Assembly: GCF_900105385.1 (NCBI RefSeq)
Contig: NZ_LT629772.1
Span: 2,604,001-2,668,000 of the forward strand
Source of the DNA: Microlunatus soli
Lineage (GTDB): Bacteria; Actinomycetota; Actinomycetes; Propionibacteriales; Propionibacteriaceae
Length of the DNA stretch: 64,000 bases
Direction of reading: 5' to 3'
Below the pieces are notes generated by a model that searched no databases, was not told the DNA's origin, and saw only the letters and a program-made list of their open reading frames with translations. Positions within the stretch are counted from its first letter, which is position 1. Each line of letters opens with the position of its first letter. The position numbers and the translations under genes were made by a program. This document shows, piece by piece, positions 1 through 7,819 of the stretch.

Positions 1-1
1 G

Positions 2-793
2 AAGACCGGCAACCACGACCTGGACAGCGCCCTCGGCCAACTGTCCGACGGCGCGTCGACGCTCCATGATCAACTCGTGGCCGGAGCCAAGAAGGTGCCG
101 GCCGTCACCGATGACCAGGGCGACCAGGCGGCCCAGGTGCTGTCCTCCCCCGCCGAGGTCAAGATGCAGGTCGACAACGCCGCCACCTACTACGGCCGCG
201 GGCTGGCACCGATGTTCTTCTCGATCGCGCTCTGGGTGTTCGGCATCTCGGCATTCCTGGTGCTCCGGCCGCTCGTCGGCCGGACGCTGGTCGGTCGCGG
301 CGGTGCGCTGGCCCGACAGCTCGGCAGCTGGCTTCCGGCCGGCATCCTGGCCGTAGTCGGCGGCTACCTGACGATCGGGACGGTCTGGCTGTTCCTCGGA
401 CTGGACCCGGTGCGTCCGCTGGCGCTGCTGGGCGTCACCGCACTGGGCGCGATCGCGTTCTCCTCGATCGCCCAGGTGCTCCGGATGGCGCTCGGTACGC
501 CGGGATCGGCACTGCTGTTGATCTGGCTGGTGCTGCAACTGGCGTCCACCGGCGGCACCTATCCGCCAGCCGTGCTGCCACGCTTCTTCTCCGCGATCCA
601 CCCGTTCATGCCGATGAGCTATCTGATCGACGCCTACCGGGTGACGATCTCCGGCGGACTGACCGCCGATCTGATCCAGGACGTGATCGTGCTCGCCGCG
701 ATCGCCGTCGTAGCGCTCGCGCTCGGGTCACTGATGCTGGTCAGGAAGCAGAGATTCGCGTTGCGGGATCTGCATCCGCCACTGGAGGCGTGA
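2..793 (+). CDS. YhgE/Pip-type membrane protein, C-terminal part (5' end outside window)
   Basis: The reading frame is open from the first bases of the window, so only the last 263 residues are seen. A soluble stretch rich in D, Q and A (about residues 1-65) is followed by about six hydrophobic segments and a short basic tail. This is the layout of the C-terminal ABC-2-like membrane domain of YhgE/Pip proteins (phage-infection-protein family; the long extracytoplasmic part would lie upstream). Proteins of this family are proposed to act in export or envelope functions, but their substrate is not established. The 3' end overlaps the convergent mannosyltransferase gene by 53 bases. Family call is from the hydrophobic pattern and motifs such as HPFMPMSYLIDAYR; the specific role is unknown. 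Confidence 0.75.
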   Translation, partial: KTGNHDLDSALGQLSDGASTLHDQLVAGAKKVPAVTDDQGDQAAQVLSSPAEVKMQVDNAATYYGRGLAPMFFSIALWVFGISAFLVLRPLVGRTLVGRGGALARQLGSWLPAGILAVVGGYLTIGTVWLFLGLDPVRPLALLGVTALGAIAFSSIAQVLRMALGTPGSALLLIWLVLQLASTGGTYPPAVLPRFFSAIHPFMPMSYLIDAYRVTISGGLTADLIQDVIVLAAIAVVALALGSLMLVRKQRFALRDLHPPLEA

Positions 794-2435
794 CCTCCGC
801 CGGCGGTTCGATCGGCGGTTCCTCCGGGGCCGGTCGTCGGGACAGGTCCGGACCCGCCAGCACGGTCCGACGCCCCACCGGCCACAGTGAGTTGCTGTCC
901 GGCCAGCGCCACCACAGGAAGATCGCCAGCAGCAGCATGATCTGCACCAGCGGCGAGACAACGTCGCGGACCCGGGCCGACGCCCACGCCAGGGAGGCGC
1001 CGAACTCGACCGCCCGGCCCGGCACGAAGGCCGCCGACAGCACCGCGCCGCGGACGATCATCAACCGGTCGAGTTTGCCGCCGGCCAGCAACGCCAACGG
1101 CATCCAGATCTGCAGGTCGTACCAGCTCAGGGTGTACATCGCGGTGACCACCCAGCCGATACCGATGATCATCGCGGTCCGCAGCGCGATCGTCATCGGG
1201 TCGGTCCGCGGATCGGTGTCGTCCGGTGCTCCGGGTGCCAGCCGCCACGGCACCACCCGGGACAGCGCGAACACCACGATCGGCAGCAGGGTGTAACTGA
1301 TCACGCCGCAGATGATCTTGCTGGTGGACTGGTCGAACAGGTGGGCGAACAACGTGTAGAACGGATTGACCCAGGACCCGACCGACACGTAGGCACCGTT
1401 GCGCAGCACCTGGACGAAGGCCGTCGGCTCCCAGACCACATAGGCCAACGCCATCGGGATCGCTGCACCGACACAGATCTTGGCCATCTGTTTGGGCTGC
1501 TTGCGGTAGGCCCACAGCATCGCCAGCCCCCAGATGCCGATGCTCACCTTGGCGCAGCCCGCCAGCCCGACGCCGAGCCCGGCCAGGAACGGGCTCTTCC
1601 GGATGAAGATCATCCCGGCAACGGCGAACACCACCGACAGCGCCTCGTTGTGCGCGCCGGCCACCACGGCCCAGATCAGCAACGGATTGCAGATGGTCAG
1701 CAGCGCGGCCCGTGCCCGACGCTCCGGGTCGGCGTTACGGGCCATGAACAGCACGCCGAGACAGGCCAACACGAACGGCACGGCGGCGAACAACTGCAGC
1801 CAGAAGACGACGTCGTGCATGTTGGTGCCGCCGAGTTGGTTGGCCGCCCACTGCGTCCAGGAGGTGATCGGCCCGTAGACGCTGGGAGTGTCGGTCCAGG
1901 GCCGCTCGGTCCAGCGCAGCACCGGGTCGAACTGGCTCCGGAAGATCTCCGCCGGCGTGATCTCGTACGGGTTGCGGCCGATCACCTGCAGCCGACCGTA
2001 GGCGGCGTACATCAACACGTCGGCCGAGGTCAGCGGCGGCACCAGGGTGGTAGCGGCCACCAGCCCGATCCCGAGCCCGGCGATCCTGCGCGCCCGCGGA
2101 CGCCAGCCGGCGGCGAGGGCTCGCATCGCGATCCACAGCCCGACGCCGGACAGTGCCAGCGCACCCCAGATCAGCAGCGACACCAGCCATTCGGCCGGCT
2201 CGACGACCTTGCTGGGCAGGTACCACGGCGGCAACAGGCCGTCCCGGGGGCCGAGCGTGATGGTGATCACCGACGGCCCCAACGCACCGACGATCAGGCA
2301 GAACACGGTGGCGGCGATGATCGCGGCCAGCCCGACCCGATGGTCGCGATGCCAGACCGACGGCCGGTATCCCGCCACGGCCGGATCATCGGATCCATCG
2401 CCGCCGCCCCCGGAAGCGGTCCGCTCCCGGGTCAC
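741..2435 (-). CDS. polytopic polyprenol-phosphomannose-dependent mannosyltransferase-like protein (GT87/MptA-MptB type)
   Basis: A multi-spanning membrane protein of 564 residues from the GTG at 2435. The segment SADVLMYAAYGRLQVIGRNPY matches the conserved loop of GT-C/GT87 mannosyltransferases such as MptA, MptB and PimE, in which an acidic residue early in the first extracytoplasmic loop is needed for catalysis; the D in SADV is the candidate. These enzymes extend lipomannan or related glycolipids from polyprenyl-phosphate mannose. I chose GTG 2435 because it overlaps, as GTGA, the stop of a small ORF that has its own ribosome-binding site. A longer in-frame start (GTG 2612) exists but would add about 60 low-complexity residues. 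A family-2 glycosyltransferase lies upstream on the same strand. The exact acceptor is unknown. Confidence 0.82.
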   Translation of the reverse strand: MTRERTASGGGGDGSDDPAVAGYRPSVWHRDHRVGLAAIIAATVFCLIVGALGPSVITITLGPRDGLLPPWYLPSKVVEPAEWLVSLLIWGALALSGVGLWIAMRALAAGWRPRARRIAGLGIGLVAATTLVPPLTSADVLMYAAYGRLQVIGRNPYEITPAEIFRSQFDPVLRWTERPWTDTPSVYGPITSWTQWAANQLGGTNMHDVVFWLQLFAAVPFVLACLGVLFMARNADPERRARAALLTICNPLLIWAVVAGAHNEALSVVFAVAGMIFIRKSPFLAGLGVGLAGCAKVSIGIWGLAMLWAYRKQPKQMAKICVGAAIPMALAYVVWEPTAFVQVLRNGAYVSVGSWVNPFYTLFAHLFDQSTSKIICGVISYTLLPIVVFALSRVVPWRLAPGAPDDTDPRTDPMTIALRTAMIIGIGWVVTAMYTLSWYDLQIWMPLALLAGGKLDRLMIVRGAVLSAAFVPGRAVEFGASLAWASARVRDVVSPLVQIMLLLAIFLWWRWPDSNSLWPVGRRTVLAGPDLSRRPAPEEPPIEPPAEVTPPVADADPATRISAS

Positions 2436-2539
2436 CGCCGCCGATGCTTGCGACACAACGCCGTCATCGATCGGCGGATCGCTTCGGCCAGCACCGTCCG
2501 CCACAACACCTGCAGCAGACGCTTGATGATCGCGCCCAT
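2432..2539 (-). CDS. putative 35-aa basic small protein, coupled to the mannosyltransferase
   Basis: ATG at 2539 is preceded at about nine bases by GAGGAG. The ORF encodes 35 residues beginning MGAIIKRLLQVLWRT and ending CRKHRRR, a pattern of an amphipathic or membrane-associated helix with a strongly basic tail. Its TGA stop overlaps the GTG start chosen for the mannosyltransferase (GTGA at 2435-2432), a classic arrangement for translational coupling. It could be a real small membrane protein or only a translated leader. I do not recognise a family, and conservation in relatives would decide. Confidence 0.5.
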   Translation of the reverse strand: MGAIIKRLLQVLWRTVLAEAIRRSMTALCRKHRRR

Positions 2540-2765
2540 GATCAACTTCTCCTCGCACTCGGTCGTCGGCGGGGTCGGCACTGCCGGACCCCTGCACGGT
2601 CGGGTCAACCACGGTTTCCGTCCAGCGACTCCCGCCCGCGATCTCGGGGAGTCGTCGCCGGCGGCCGGCTCCCGCCCAGACTCAGTCTGGATCCACCGCG
2701 GACACCGGCCGGCGCGACACCGAACTCCCGGCTACCGAACTCCTGAACAGACACGATGAGTTCCC

Positions 2766-3554
2766 TCACCGCCCGCGGAGGCGGTCCAACAGTCCGCTGA
2801 CGGTGGGATGGGAGCGCAGCTCACCGGTGGTCTGACCGATCAGCCCGCGAGCCGTGAGCGCACGGGTGACGTCCTTCAGCTGTTTGGCCCGATGCAACTG
2901 ACCCGCCAGGTCGTTGCCGGTGGCGCGATGCTGCAGGTCGACATCGATCTCCTGCACCGTGAGCCCGGCCCGGACGACGTCGATGGTCATCCCGACCTCG
3001 ATCCCGAACCCGGCGGCCAGCGGGCTGGCCAGCTCGAACGCCCGCCGGGTGATGCAGCGCTGCCCCGACAGCGGCGCCCGGGCCGAGAAGCCACTCAGCT
3101 CCTCGATCCCGCGGCGGGCGGTGTTCAGCACGATGCCGTGACCGCCGGCCGGTGAGCCGTCGTCCGTGGTCTGCGCCGGCAGCACACCGATCGTCAAGGC
3201 GGCTGCACCGCTGACGACCGGACCGATCAGCGGCGCCGCGCCGGCCGCGGACTCGCCCAGATCGGCATCCAGCAACAGGATCGCGGTCGCCTCCGGCAGG
3301 TTGTCCCGCTGCTCGAGAACGCCGAGCGCGTTCACCCCGGACTCGATGGCTGCAGCCTTACCGCGGTTGCGGTCGTGCCCCACCACGATGGCGCCGGCTG
3401 CGGTGGCATGTTGGGCGGTGCCGTCGCTGCTGCCGTCGTCGACGACGATCACGGTGGCGACCTGCGGGAGCTCGCGGGCCGCAGCCACCGTCGCGGCGAT
3501 GGTCGTCTCCTCGTTCTTGGCGGGGATCACACACGCAACTCGGCCGGTACTCAC
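2766..3554 (-). CDS. family 2 glycosyltransferase (GT-A fold)
   Basis: A soluble 262-residue enzyme beginning with the GT2 pattern: a Rossmann-like start ACVIPAKNEE, VVDDGSSDGT at residues 37-46 for the nucleotide-sugar, and the metal-binding DAD at 96-98. No membrane segment is seen, so it is expected to act at the inner face of the membrane on a lipid or glycan acceptor. It resembles actinobacterial glucosyl-3-phosphoglycerate synthase or dolichol-phosphate glycosyltransferase-like proteins, but length and motifs do not settle this. It lies upstream of the mannosyltransferase on the same strand with about 230 bases between, so the two may share a glycolipid pathway (inference). Confidence 0.82.
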   Translation of the reverse strand: MSTGRVACVIPAKNEETTIAATVAAARELPQVATVIVVDDGSSDGTAQHATAAGAIVVGHDRNRGKAAAIESGVNALGVLEQRDNLPEATAILLLDADLGESAAGAAPLIGPVVSGAAALTIGVLPAQTTDDGSPAGGHGIVLNTARRGIEELSGFSARAPLSGQRCITRRAFELASPLAAGFGIEVGMTIDVVRAGLTVQEIDVDLQHRATGNDLAGQLHRAKQLKDVTRALTARGLIGQTTGELRSHPTVSGLLDRLRGR

Positions 3555-3958
3555 GCCTAGAGACTAGCGGGTGGCCCGGACCGGACTCAGGTCCTTTGCA
3601 GCCTGTCCGATGCCCTACCCCGATCACGGTGGTGACGGATCAGACATCGCGGCCTGGTATCGGCCGCGTCGGGCAGGCGGTAGACTTCAGTCGTTTGTTC
3701 GCACGACAGCCCGCGGGCCCCGATCGTGAGGAGGTGAGGGCGATGAGTCCCAGTCAAAGTCTCGAGTCTCACAGTCGCACCTCGTCCATCCTCGGAGTGC
3801 GGTTCGATCGAGATTCGTCGACCACCCGTCCCGTCACCAGCTGAGTAACTGACCGCGCGTTGCGCGCGGAACGCGACCGCGGTGGCGAATCTTTGTGCCT
3901 GCCGTCTCGTCGGCACGGCCGATCGGCACCAGCACTCCCGTACGTCTTGGGAGTCCCG
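3555..3958 (+). promoter_or_regulatory. divergent promoter region and long structured leader of corA
   Basis: About 400 bases separate the glycosyltransferase start (minus strand) from the corA start. The region contains a 33-codon ORF with a near-perfect Shine-Dalgarno sequence (3743-3844). After it comes a tight hairpin, CCGCGCG-TTG-CGCGCGG (3853-3869), then alternative GTGCC/GGCAC pairings between about 3896 and 3927 that cannot all form at once. The ribosome-binding GGGAG of corA lies five bases before its ATG. The layout suggests control of corA by translation of the short ORF, as known for corL-corA in Salmonella, but no sequence similarity to that leader is claimed. Confidence 0.5.
3743..3844 (+). 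CDS. 33-aa leader ORF upstream of corA
   Basis: ATG at 3743 follows GAGGAGGTGA, an almost full complement of the 16S rRNA 3' end, with suitable spacing, so it should be translated very efficiently. The product starts MSPSQSLESHS and ends TTRPVTS; it is hydrophilic, rich in Ser, Thr and Arg, with no membrane segment. The stop at 3842 lies just before a GC-rich hairpin and 114 bases before the CorA start. A signalling role in cis is more likely than a functional peptide. I do not recognise a peptide family. Confidence 0.55.
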   Translation: MSPSQSLESHSRTSSILGVRFDRDSSTTRPVTS

Positions 3959-5089
3959 ATGTCCTTCCTCCGTGATCTTCGCGTGCCGCGTCCTCGGCGC
4001 ACCCCGAACGCGCCGGTGCCGTCTGAGCAGTACGTGCCGTCCACCGAACCGGACCGCAACCGCCCCGGCGGCAGCATCGTCGACAACGGGATCTATGTCG
4101 ACGGCCGACGGGTCAAGGAACCGAGCAGCCTGGACGAGACGTACGCGATGCTGGACGGCACCGAGGGTGGGATGGCCTGGATCGGCTTCTATCGTCCGAG
4201 CGCGGCCGAGATCGGCTCGGTGGCCCAGGAATTCGATCTTCATCACCTGGCCGTCGAGGACGCCATCGCTGCCCATCAGCGGCCGAAGCTGGAACGCTAC
4301 GGCAGCACGCTGTTCTGCGTGTTGCGGCCGGCGCAATACATCGACGCCGAGGAACGGGTCGAGTTCGGTGAGTTGCACCTCTTCGTCGGCGACGACTTCG
4401 TGGTCACCGTCCGACACGCCGAATCTCCGGATCTGGGACGGGTCCGGCGCCGGCTGGAGGCGTCCCCGGAGCTGCTCCGGCTGGGCCCCGAAGCGGTGTT
4501 GTACGCCGTCCTGGACGAGGTCGTCGACGAATACGGTCCGGTGGTGTCCGGGCTGCAGAACGACATCGACGAGATCGAGGACCAGCTCTTCAGCGGCGAC
4601 GCCGCGGTCACCCGCCGGATCTACGAACTGTCCCGCGAGGTGATGGAGTTCCAGCGCACCACCCGGCCGCTGCTGGCGATCCTGCGCGGGCTGGAGGCCG
4701 GCTTCGACAAGTACCGGGTGGACGAGGAACTGCAACGCAGCCTGCGCGACGTCGCCGACCACGTGATCCGGACCGTCGAGGCCGCGGACAGCTTCCGCAG
4801 CGTGCTGCAGAGCGCGATGAGCGTGCACGCCACGCTGGTCGGCCAACGGCAGAACGAGGAGATGCGGACGATGACCGAGGCCAGCCTGGCCCAGAACGAG
4901 CAGATGAAGCGGATCTCGTCCTGGGCCGCCATCCTGTTCGCACCCAGCCTGATCGGTGCGGTCTACGGGATGAACTTCGACGTGATGCCGGAGACCCACT
5001 GGCAGTGGGGTTACCCGTTCGCCCTGGTGCTGATGTTGGCGATCGCGGTGCTGTTGTACGTGGTCTTCCGGGCCCGTCGCTGGTTGTGA
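3959..5089 (+). CDS. corA: magnesium/cobalt transport protein CorA
   Basis: A 376-residue protein with a large soluble N-terminal domain, a long helical region (about 200-310) and two C-terminal membrane helices. The signature YGMNF sits at residues 336-340 at the end of the first helix, and the loop after it reads MPETHW, close to the usual CorA periplasmic loop. CorA forms a pentameric channel for Mg2+ and Co2+ uptake. ATG 3959 was chosen over the upstream in-frame ATG 3860 because GGGAG precedes it by five bases and the extra 33 residues look like leader sequence. It is convergent with the azoreductase gene, with a hairpin between. Regulation probably involves the leader ORF. Confidence 0.93.
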   Translation: MSFLRDLRVPRPRRTPNAPVPSEQYVPSTEPDRNRPGGSIVDNGIYVDGRRVKEPSSLDETYAMLDGTEGGMAWIGFYRPSAAEIGSVAQEFDLHHLAVEDAIAAHQRPKLERYGSTLFCVLRPAQYIDAEERVEFGELHLFVGDDFVVTVRHAESPDLGRVRRRLEASPELLRLGPEAVLYAVLDEVVDEYGPVVSGLQNDIDEIEDQLFSGDAAVTRRIYELSREVMEFQRTTRPLLAILRGLEAGFDKYRVDEELQRSLRDVADHVIRTVEAADSFRSVLQSAMSVHATLVGQRQNEEMRTMTEASLAQNEQMKRISSWAAILFAPSLIGAVYGMNFDVMPETHWQWGYPFALVLMLAIAVLLYVVFRARRWL

Positions 5090-5110
5090 CCGGGCGCCCT
5101 TCTCGATCGG

Positions 5111-5140
5111 GCGATGGTGAGCATCGGTGATCACCATCGC
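5111..5140. terminator. bidirectional stem-loop between corA and azoR
   Basis: A perfect 10-bp inverted repeat, GCGATGGTGA (5111-5120) and TCACCATCGC (5131-5140), with a 10-base loop, lies between two convergent genes. There is no T-tract, so it may stop transcription only weakly or protect 3' ends. Confidence 0.5.
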
Positions 5141-5169
5141 TGATCAGGAGCGGTCGGGCACGGAGTTGA

Positions 5170-5811
5170 TCAGCGGCCGACGCCGGCCAGGTCGCGCCCG
5201 GCCGCGACGGCGGCTTCCTCGGCGGTCTTCTTCATCAGCGACGCCTCTTCGACGAAGGCGTCCAGCGCCGGGTTGACTCCGGCGAGGGTGAGCTCACGCT
5301 CGATCACGGTCAGGTCCGCACCCCAGACCTCGGCCAGGACCCGTTGCAGGTAAGCGATGTTGTGGTCCCAGCCTTCCTTCGGCGTACCCGGCGCATAGGA
5401 ACCGCCGCGGGTGGTGAGCAGGACGGTCGGCGTGCCGTCCAGCAGCTTCTCCGCCGGTGATTCGGCGCCGGCGATGGCGAGGTCGATCCACGTCTTGACG
5501 TGCTGGGAGACGCCCCAGTTGTAGAGCGGCAGAGCCAGCACGGCGACGTCGGCGCTGCGCAGTTCGCCGGCAATCGTCTGGGCCAGTTCGAGCGCGGCGA
5601 CCTGCTCGGGGCTGCGGCTCTCGGCCGGGGTGAAGGAGGCGCCGATCGCGGTCGGCCAGGCGTCGGCGGGCAGCGGCTGCTGAGCGAGGTGTCGGCTGAC
5701 GACGGTCTCATCCGGGCGGTCGTTGCGGAATTGGTCGACGACCTGGTCGGCGAGCGCACTGCTCGCCGAGTTGTCGCCTTGGATGCTGGAGTCGATGCGC
5801 AACAAGGTCAT
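5170..5811 (-). CDS. azoR: FMN-dependent NADH:quinone oxidoreductase / azoreductase (AzoR/AcpD family)
   Basis: 213 residues from ATG 5811, which has GAGGAG about ten bases upstream. The protein opens MTLLRIDSSIQGDNSAS, the flavodoxin-like phosphate loop that binds FMN, and carries LPLYNWGVSQHVKTWID and TRGGSY, both typical of AzoR. It reduces quinones or azo compounds with NADH in the cytoplasm and probably protects against electrophiles. It is divergent from a MarR gene, and the promoter region carries a long inverted repeat (5867-5912), so repression by MarR with relief by quinones is likely, as for YodB/MhqR-controlled azoreductases (inference from family knowledge). Confidence 0.88.
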   Translation of the reverse strand: MTLLRIDSSIQGDNSASSALADQVVDQFRNDRPDETVVSRHLAQQPLPADAWPTAIGASFTPAESRSPEQVAALELAQTIAGELRSADVAVLALPLYNWGVSQHVKTWIDLAIAGAESPAEKLLDGTPTVLLTTRGGSYAPGTPKEGWDHNIAYLQRVLAEVWGADLTVIERELTLAGVNPALDAFVEEASLMKKTAEEAAVAAGRDLAGVGR

Positions 5812-5866
5812 CGGGGTGGTGCTCCTCGCGGTTCGCCCGTGCTCGAGGTCCGGCACGGTGACGGAT

Positions 5867-5912
5867 TTGAATGTTCAAGTTCAAGATAGCGCCGATCGAC
5901 TTGAACATTCAA
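5867..5912. promoter_or_regulatory. operator between azoR and marR
   Basis: TTGAATGTTCAAG (5867-5879) and CTTGAACATTCAA (5900-5912) are exact inverted copies with 20 bases between, and each arm is itself nearly palindromic, so two MarR dimers could bind. For the marR side, TTGAAC (5901-5906) and TACGAT (5923-5928) form a -35/-10 pair with a 16-base spacer that overlaps the right arm, which fits repression and autoregulation. Confidence 0.75.
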
Positions 5913-5934
5913 GTCCGAGTCCTACGATCGATCC

Positions 5935-5961
5935 ATGAGCAGCGATAAGGTCGAACCGTGA
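5935..5961 (+). other. 8-codon ORF overlapping the marR start
   Basis: ATG 5935 lies six to seven bases after the likely -10 box, so the transcript may begin at or next to it. It encodes MSSDKVEP and stops in the GTGA that contains the GTG start of marR. It may serve to load ribosomes for a gene lacking its own Shine-Dalgarno sequence. Confidence 0.35.
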
Positions 5962-6563
5962 CCAGTGCCGTACGTGGCGATCGGGACGACTCCCCCGGGA
6001 CCGGGGTGACCGACCGATCAGGCGTGGCCGACCGATCAGGCGTGGCCGACCCGCCGTGGCTGAATCCGACCCAATTGCACGACTGGATGGCGCTGGTCGC
6101 CATGTTCAGCACCCTGCCGGCAGCGCTGGACGCTCAGCTGAAACGGGACGCCGGGCTGAATCTGTTCGAGTACCAGGTGCTCGTCCAGCTCGGCGAGGCG
6201 CCCGGCGGGCAGGTCCCGATGAGCGATCTGGCGGTGCTGGCGAAGAGCTCACCGTCCAGGCTCACGCACGCCGTATCCCGCCTCGAACGGGCCGGCTACG
6301 TGACCAAGGCCGCCTGTCGATCCGCGGGCCGGCGGACCGCGACCTTCCTGACCGACGCCGGCCGGCAGAAGCTGCACCAGACGGCGCCGGGTCACGTCCG
6401 GGAGGCGCGACGGCTCGTCGTCGATGTCCTGACCGCCGAGCAGTTGGCGGTGACCGGCGACGCCTGCCGCGCGATCGTCGAGGCGATCTCCCCCGAGTTC
6501 ACCGACATCCTGTGCCGGGTGCCACCTTCGTCCGACGCGGATTCCAGCACCGGAACCTGCTGA
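5958..6563 (+). CDS. MarR-family transcriptional regulator
   Basis: 201 residues from GTG 5958. Residues about 45-185 show the winged-helix order of MarR proteins: [16 protein letters not shown], then [29 protein letters not shown] as the recognition region, then a wing with [14 protein letters not shown]. It probably represses the divergent azoR through the inverted repeat at 5867-5912. The GTG overlaps the stop of an upstream 8-codon ORF (ATG 5935), giving a GTGA junction. The N-terminus contains a perfect 18-base tandem duplication (6012-6047) that repeats the residues DRSGVA and looks like a recent expansion. Confidence 0.85.
   Translation: MTSAVRGDRDDSPGTGVTDRSGVADRSGVADPPWLNPTQLHDWMALVAMFSTLPAALDAQLKRDAGLNLFEYQVLVQLGEAPGGQVPMSDLAVLAKSSPSRLTHAVSRLERAGYVTKAACRSAGRRTATFLTDAGRQKLHQTAPGHVREARRLVVDVLTAEQLAVTGDACRAIVEAISPEFTDILCRVPPSSDADSSTGTC
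6012..6047 (+). repeat. 18-bp tandem duplication in marR
   Basis: Two identical 18-base units, each beginning GACCGATCAGG, occupy 6012-6029 and 6030-6047. They add DRSGVA twice to the unstructured N-terminus of the MarR protein and keep the frame. Confidence 0.9.
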
Positions 6564-6592
6564 CGGACCACGGATCTCGATACAGTCCCGAC

Positions 6593-7819
6593 ATGGCTGA
6601 GCGTGTCGGGGTCGAGGGTGTTGGCGTCCGGTCCGAGGTCGGACGGCTGCGGACCGTGCTGCTGCATCGCCCGGGCAACGAGCTGCGCCGACTCACCCCA
6701 CGGAACAACGACGCGCTGCTGTTCGACGGGATCCCCTGGGTCGATCGCGCCCGGGACGAACACGACGCCTTCGCCGAGGCGCTGCGCAGCCGCGACGTCG
6801 AAGTGCTCTATCTCACCGAGCTGTTGGCCCGGACGCTGGAGTCGGTGACCGCTCGTGCCCAGGCGGTCGACCTGACCCTGTCCGATCTGCGGTTCGGCGA
6901 GCGGCTGCGGCGCTACCTCCGGCAGGAACTGGCCGATCAGCCGCCCGACCGGTTGGCCGAGATCCTGACCAGCGGGCTGCGCAACGACGAGGTGACCGGA
7001 GTACGGACCCTGGTCACCGGACTGCTCGGTGCCGACGACTTTTTGATCGATCCGCTGCCCAACCTGCTGTTCACCCGGGATTCCAGCACCTGGGTCGGCG
7101 ACCGGGTCGTGGTCACCTCGCTGGCGATGCCGGCCCGTCGCCGGGAGACCCAGCTGACCGACCTGATCTACAGCTTCCATCCACGCTTCGCCCCGCCCGG
7201 ATCCGAGCCCGTCCAACGCATCCACGGGCCGAGCGCGGAGCATCTGGAAGGTGGTGACGTGCTCGCCCTGGCTGCCGGCGTGCTCGCCGTCGGAGTCGGC
7301 GAACGCACCACACCGGCCGGCGCCGAACGACTGGCGCGGACGGTCCTGGAATCGGACCTGGCACACACCGTGCTGGCCGTTCCGATCGACCAGGACCGAG
7401 CGACCATGCATCTGGACACCATCTGCACGATGGTCGACACCGACGCCGTCGTGATGTATCCCAACGTCGCCCATCGGTTGGATGCGTTGCCGATCACGCT
7501 GGGCGATGACGGCGAGTTGGTGATCGGCGAGCGCCGACATTTCCTGGACGCGGCCGCGGACGCGATGGGGATCGAACGCCTCCGGCTGATCGACACCGGC
7601 CTGGACCCGGTGACGGCCGAACGCGAGCAGTGGGACGACGGCAACAACACCTTGTGCATCGCCCCGAAGATCGCCGTGGCCTACGAACGCAACACCGAGA
7701 CCAACGCCCGACTGGAGGCGGCCGGCATCGAGGTGATCACCATCGCCGGCTTCGAACTCGGCACCGGTCGCGGCGGCCCGCGATGCATGTCCTGCCCGAT
7801 CCTGCGCGACGAGCTGTGA
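6593..7819 (+). CDS. arcA: arginine deiminase
   Basis: 408 residues from ATG 6593. It has the family-defining segments: [13 protein letters not shown] near the start, [11 protein letters not shown] (substrate-binding Asp), [20 protein letters not shown] with the catalytic His, and the C-terminal [10 protein letters not shown] with the nucleophile Cys at 398. It hydrolyses arginine to citrulline and ammonia in the cytoplasm. No ornithine carbamoyltransferase, carbamate kinase or arginine/ornithine antiporter gene is nearby, so the usual ATP-yielding pathway is not encoded here and the enzyme may serve nitrogen release or acid resistance. The stop overlaps the start of the following APH-like gene (GTGA), so the two are probably co-translated. 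Confidence 0.93.
   Translation: MAERVGVEGVGVRSEVGRLRTVLLHRPGNELRRLTPRNNDALLFDGIPWVDRARDEHDAFAEALRSRDVEVLYLTELLARTLESVTARAQAVDLTLSDLRFGERLRRYLRQELADQPPDRLAEILTSGLRNDEVTGVRTLVTGLLGADDFLIDPLPNLLFTRDSSTWVGDRVVVTSLAMPARRRETQLTDLIYSFHPRFAPPGSEPVQRIHGPSAEHLEGGDVLALAAGVLAVGVGERTTPAGAERLARTVLESDLAHTVLAVPIDQDRATMHLDTICTMVDTDAVVMYPNVAHRLDALPITLGDDGELVIGERRHFLDAAADAMGIERLRLIDTGLDPVTAEREQWDDGNNTLCIAPKIAVAYERNTETNARLEAAGIEVITIAGFELGTGRGGPRCMSCPILRDEL

Noticed and set aside
2436-2612. N-terminal extension of the mannosyltransferase to GTG 2612
   Set aside because: The extra 59 residues are low-complexity, have no good ribosome-binding site and overlap a short ORF with a better one.
1341-2759. 472-aa ORF on the plus strand opposite the mannosyltransferase
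   Set aside because: It is rich in H, R, Q, G and P with no domain pattern, and is the usual antisense shadow of a high-G+C gene. The minus frame has clear membrane helices and a GT87 loop.
3555-3958. M-box magnesium riboswitch upstream of corA
   Set aside because: I could not recognise the conserved M-box core; only local hairpins and a translated ORF are seen.
3587-5137. 516-aa ORF on the minus strand opposite corA
   Set aside because: No recognisable fold and low-complexity composition; CorA with YGMNF is on the plus strand.
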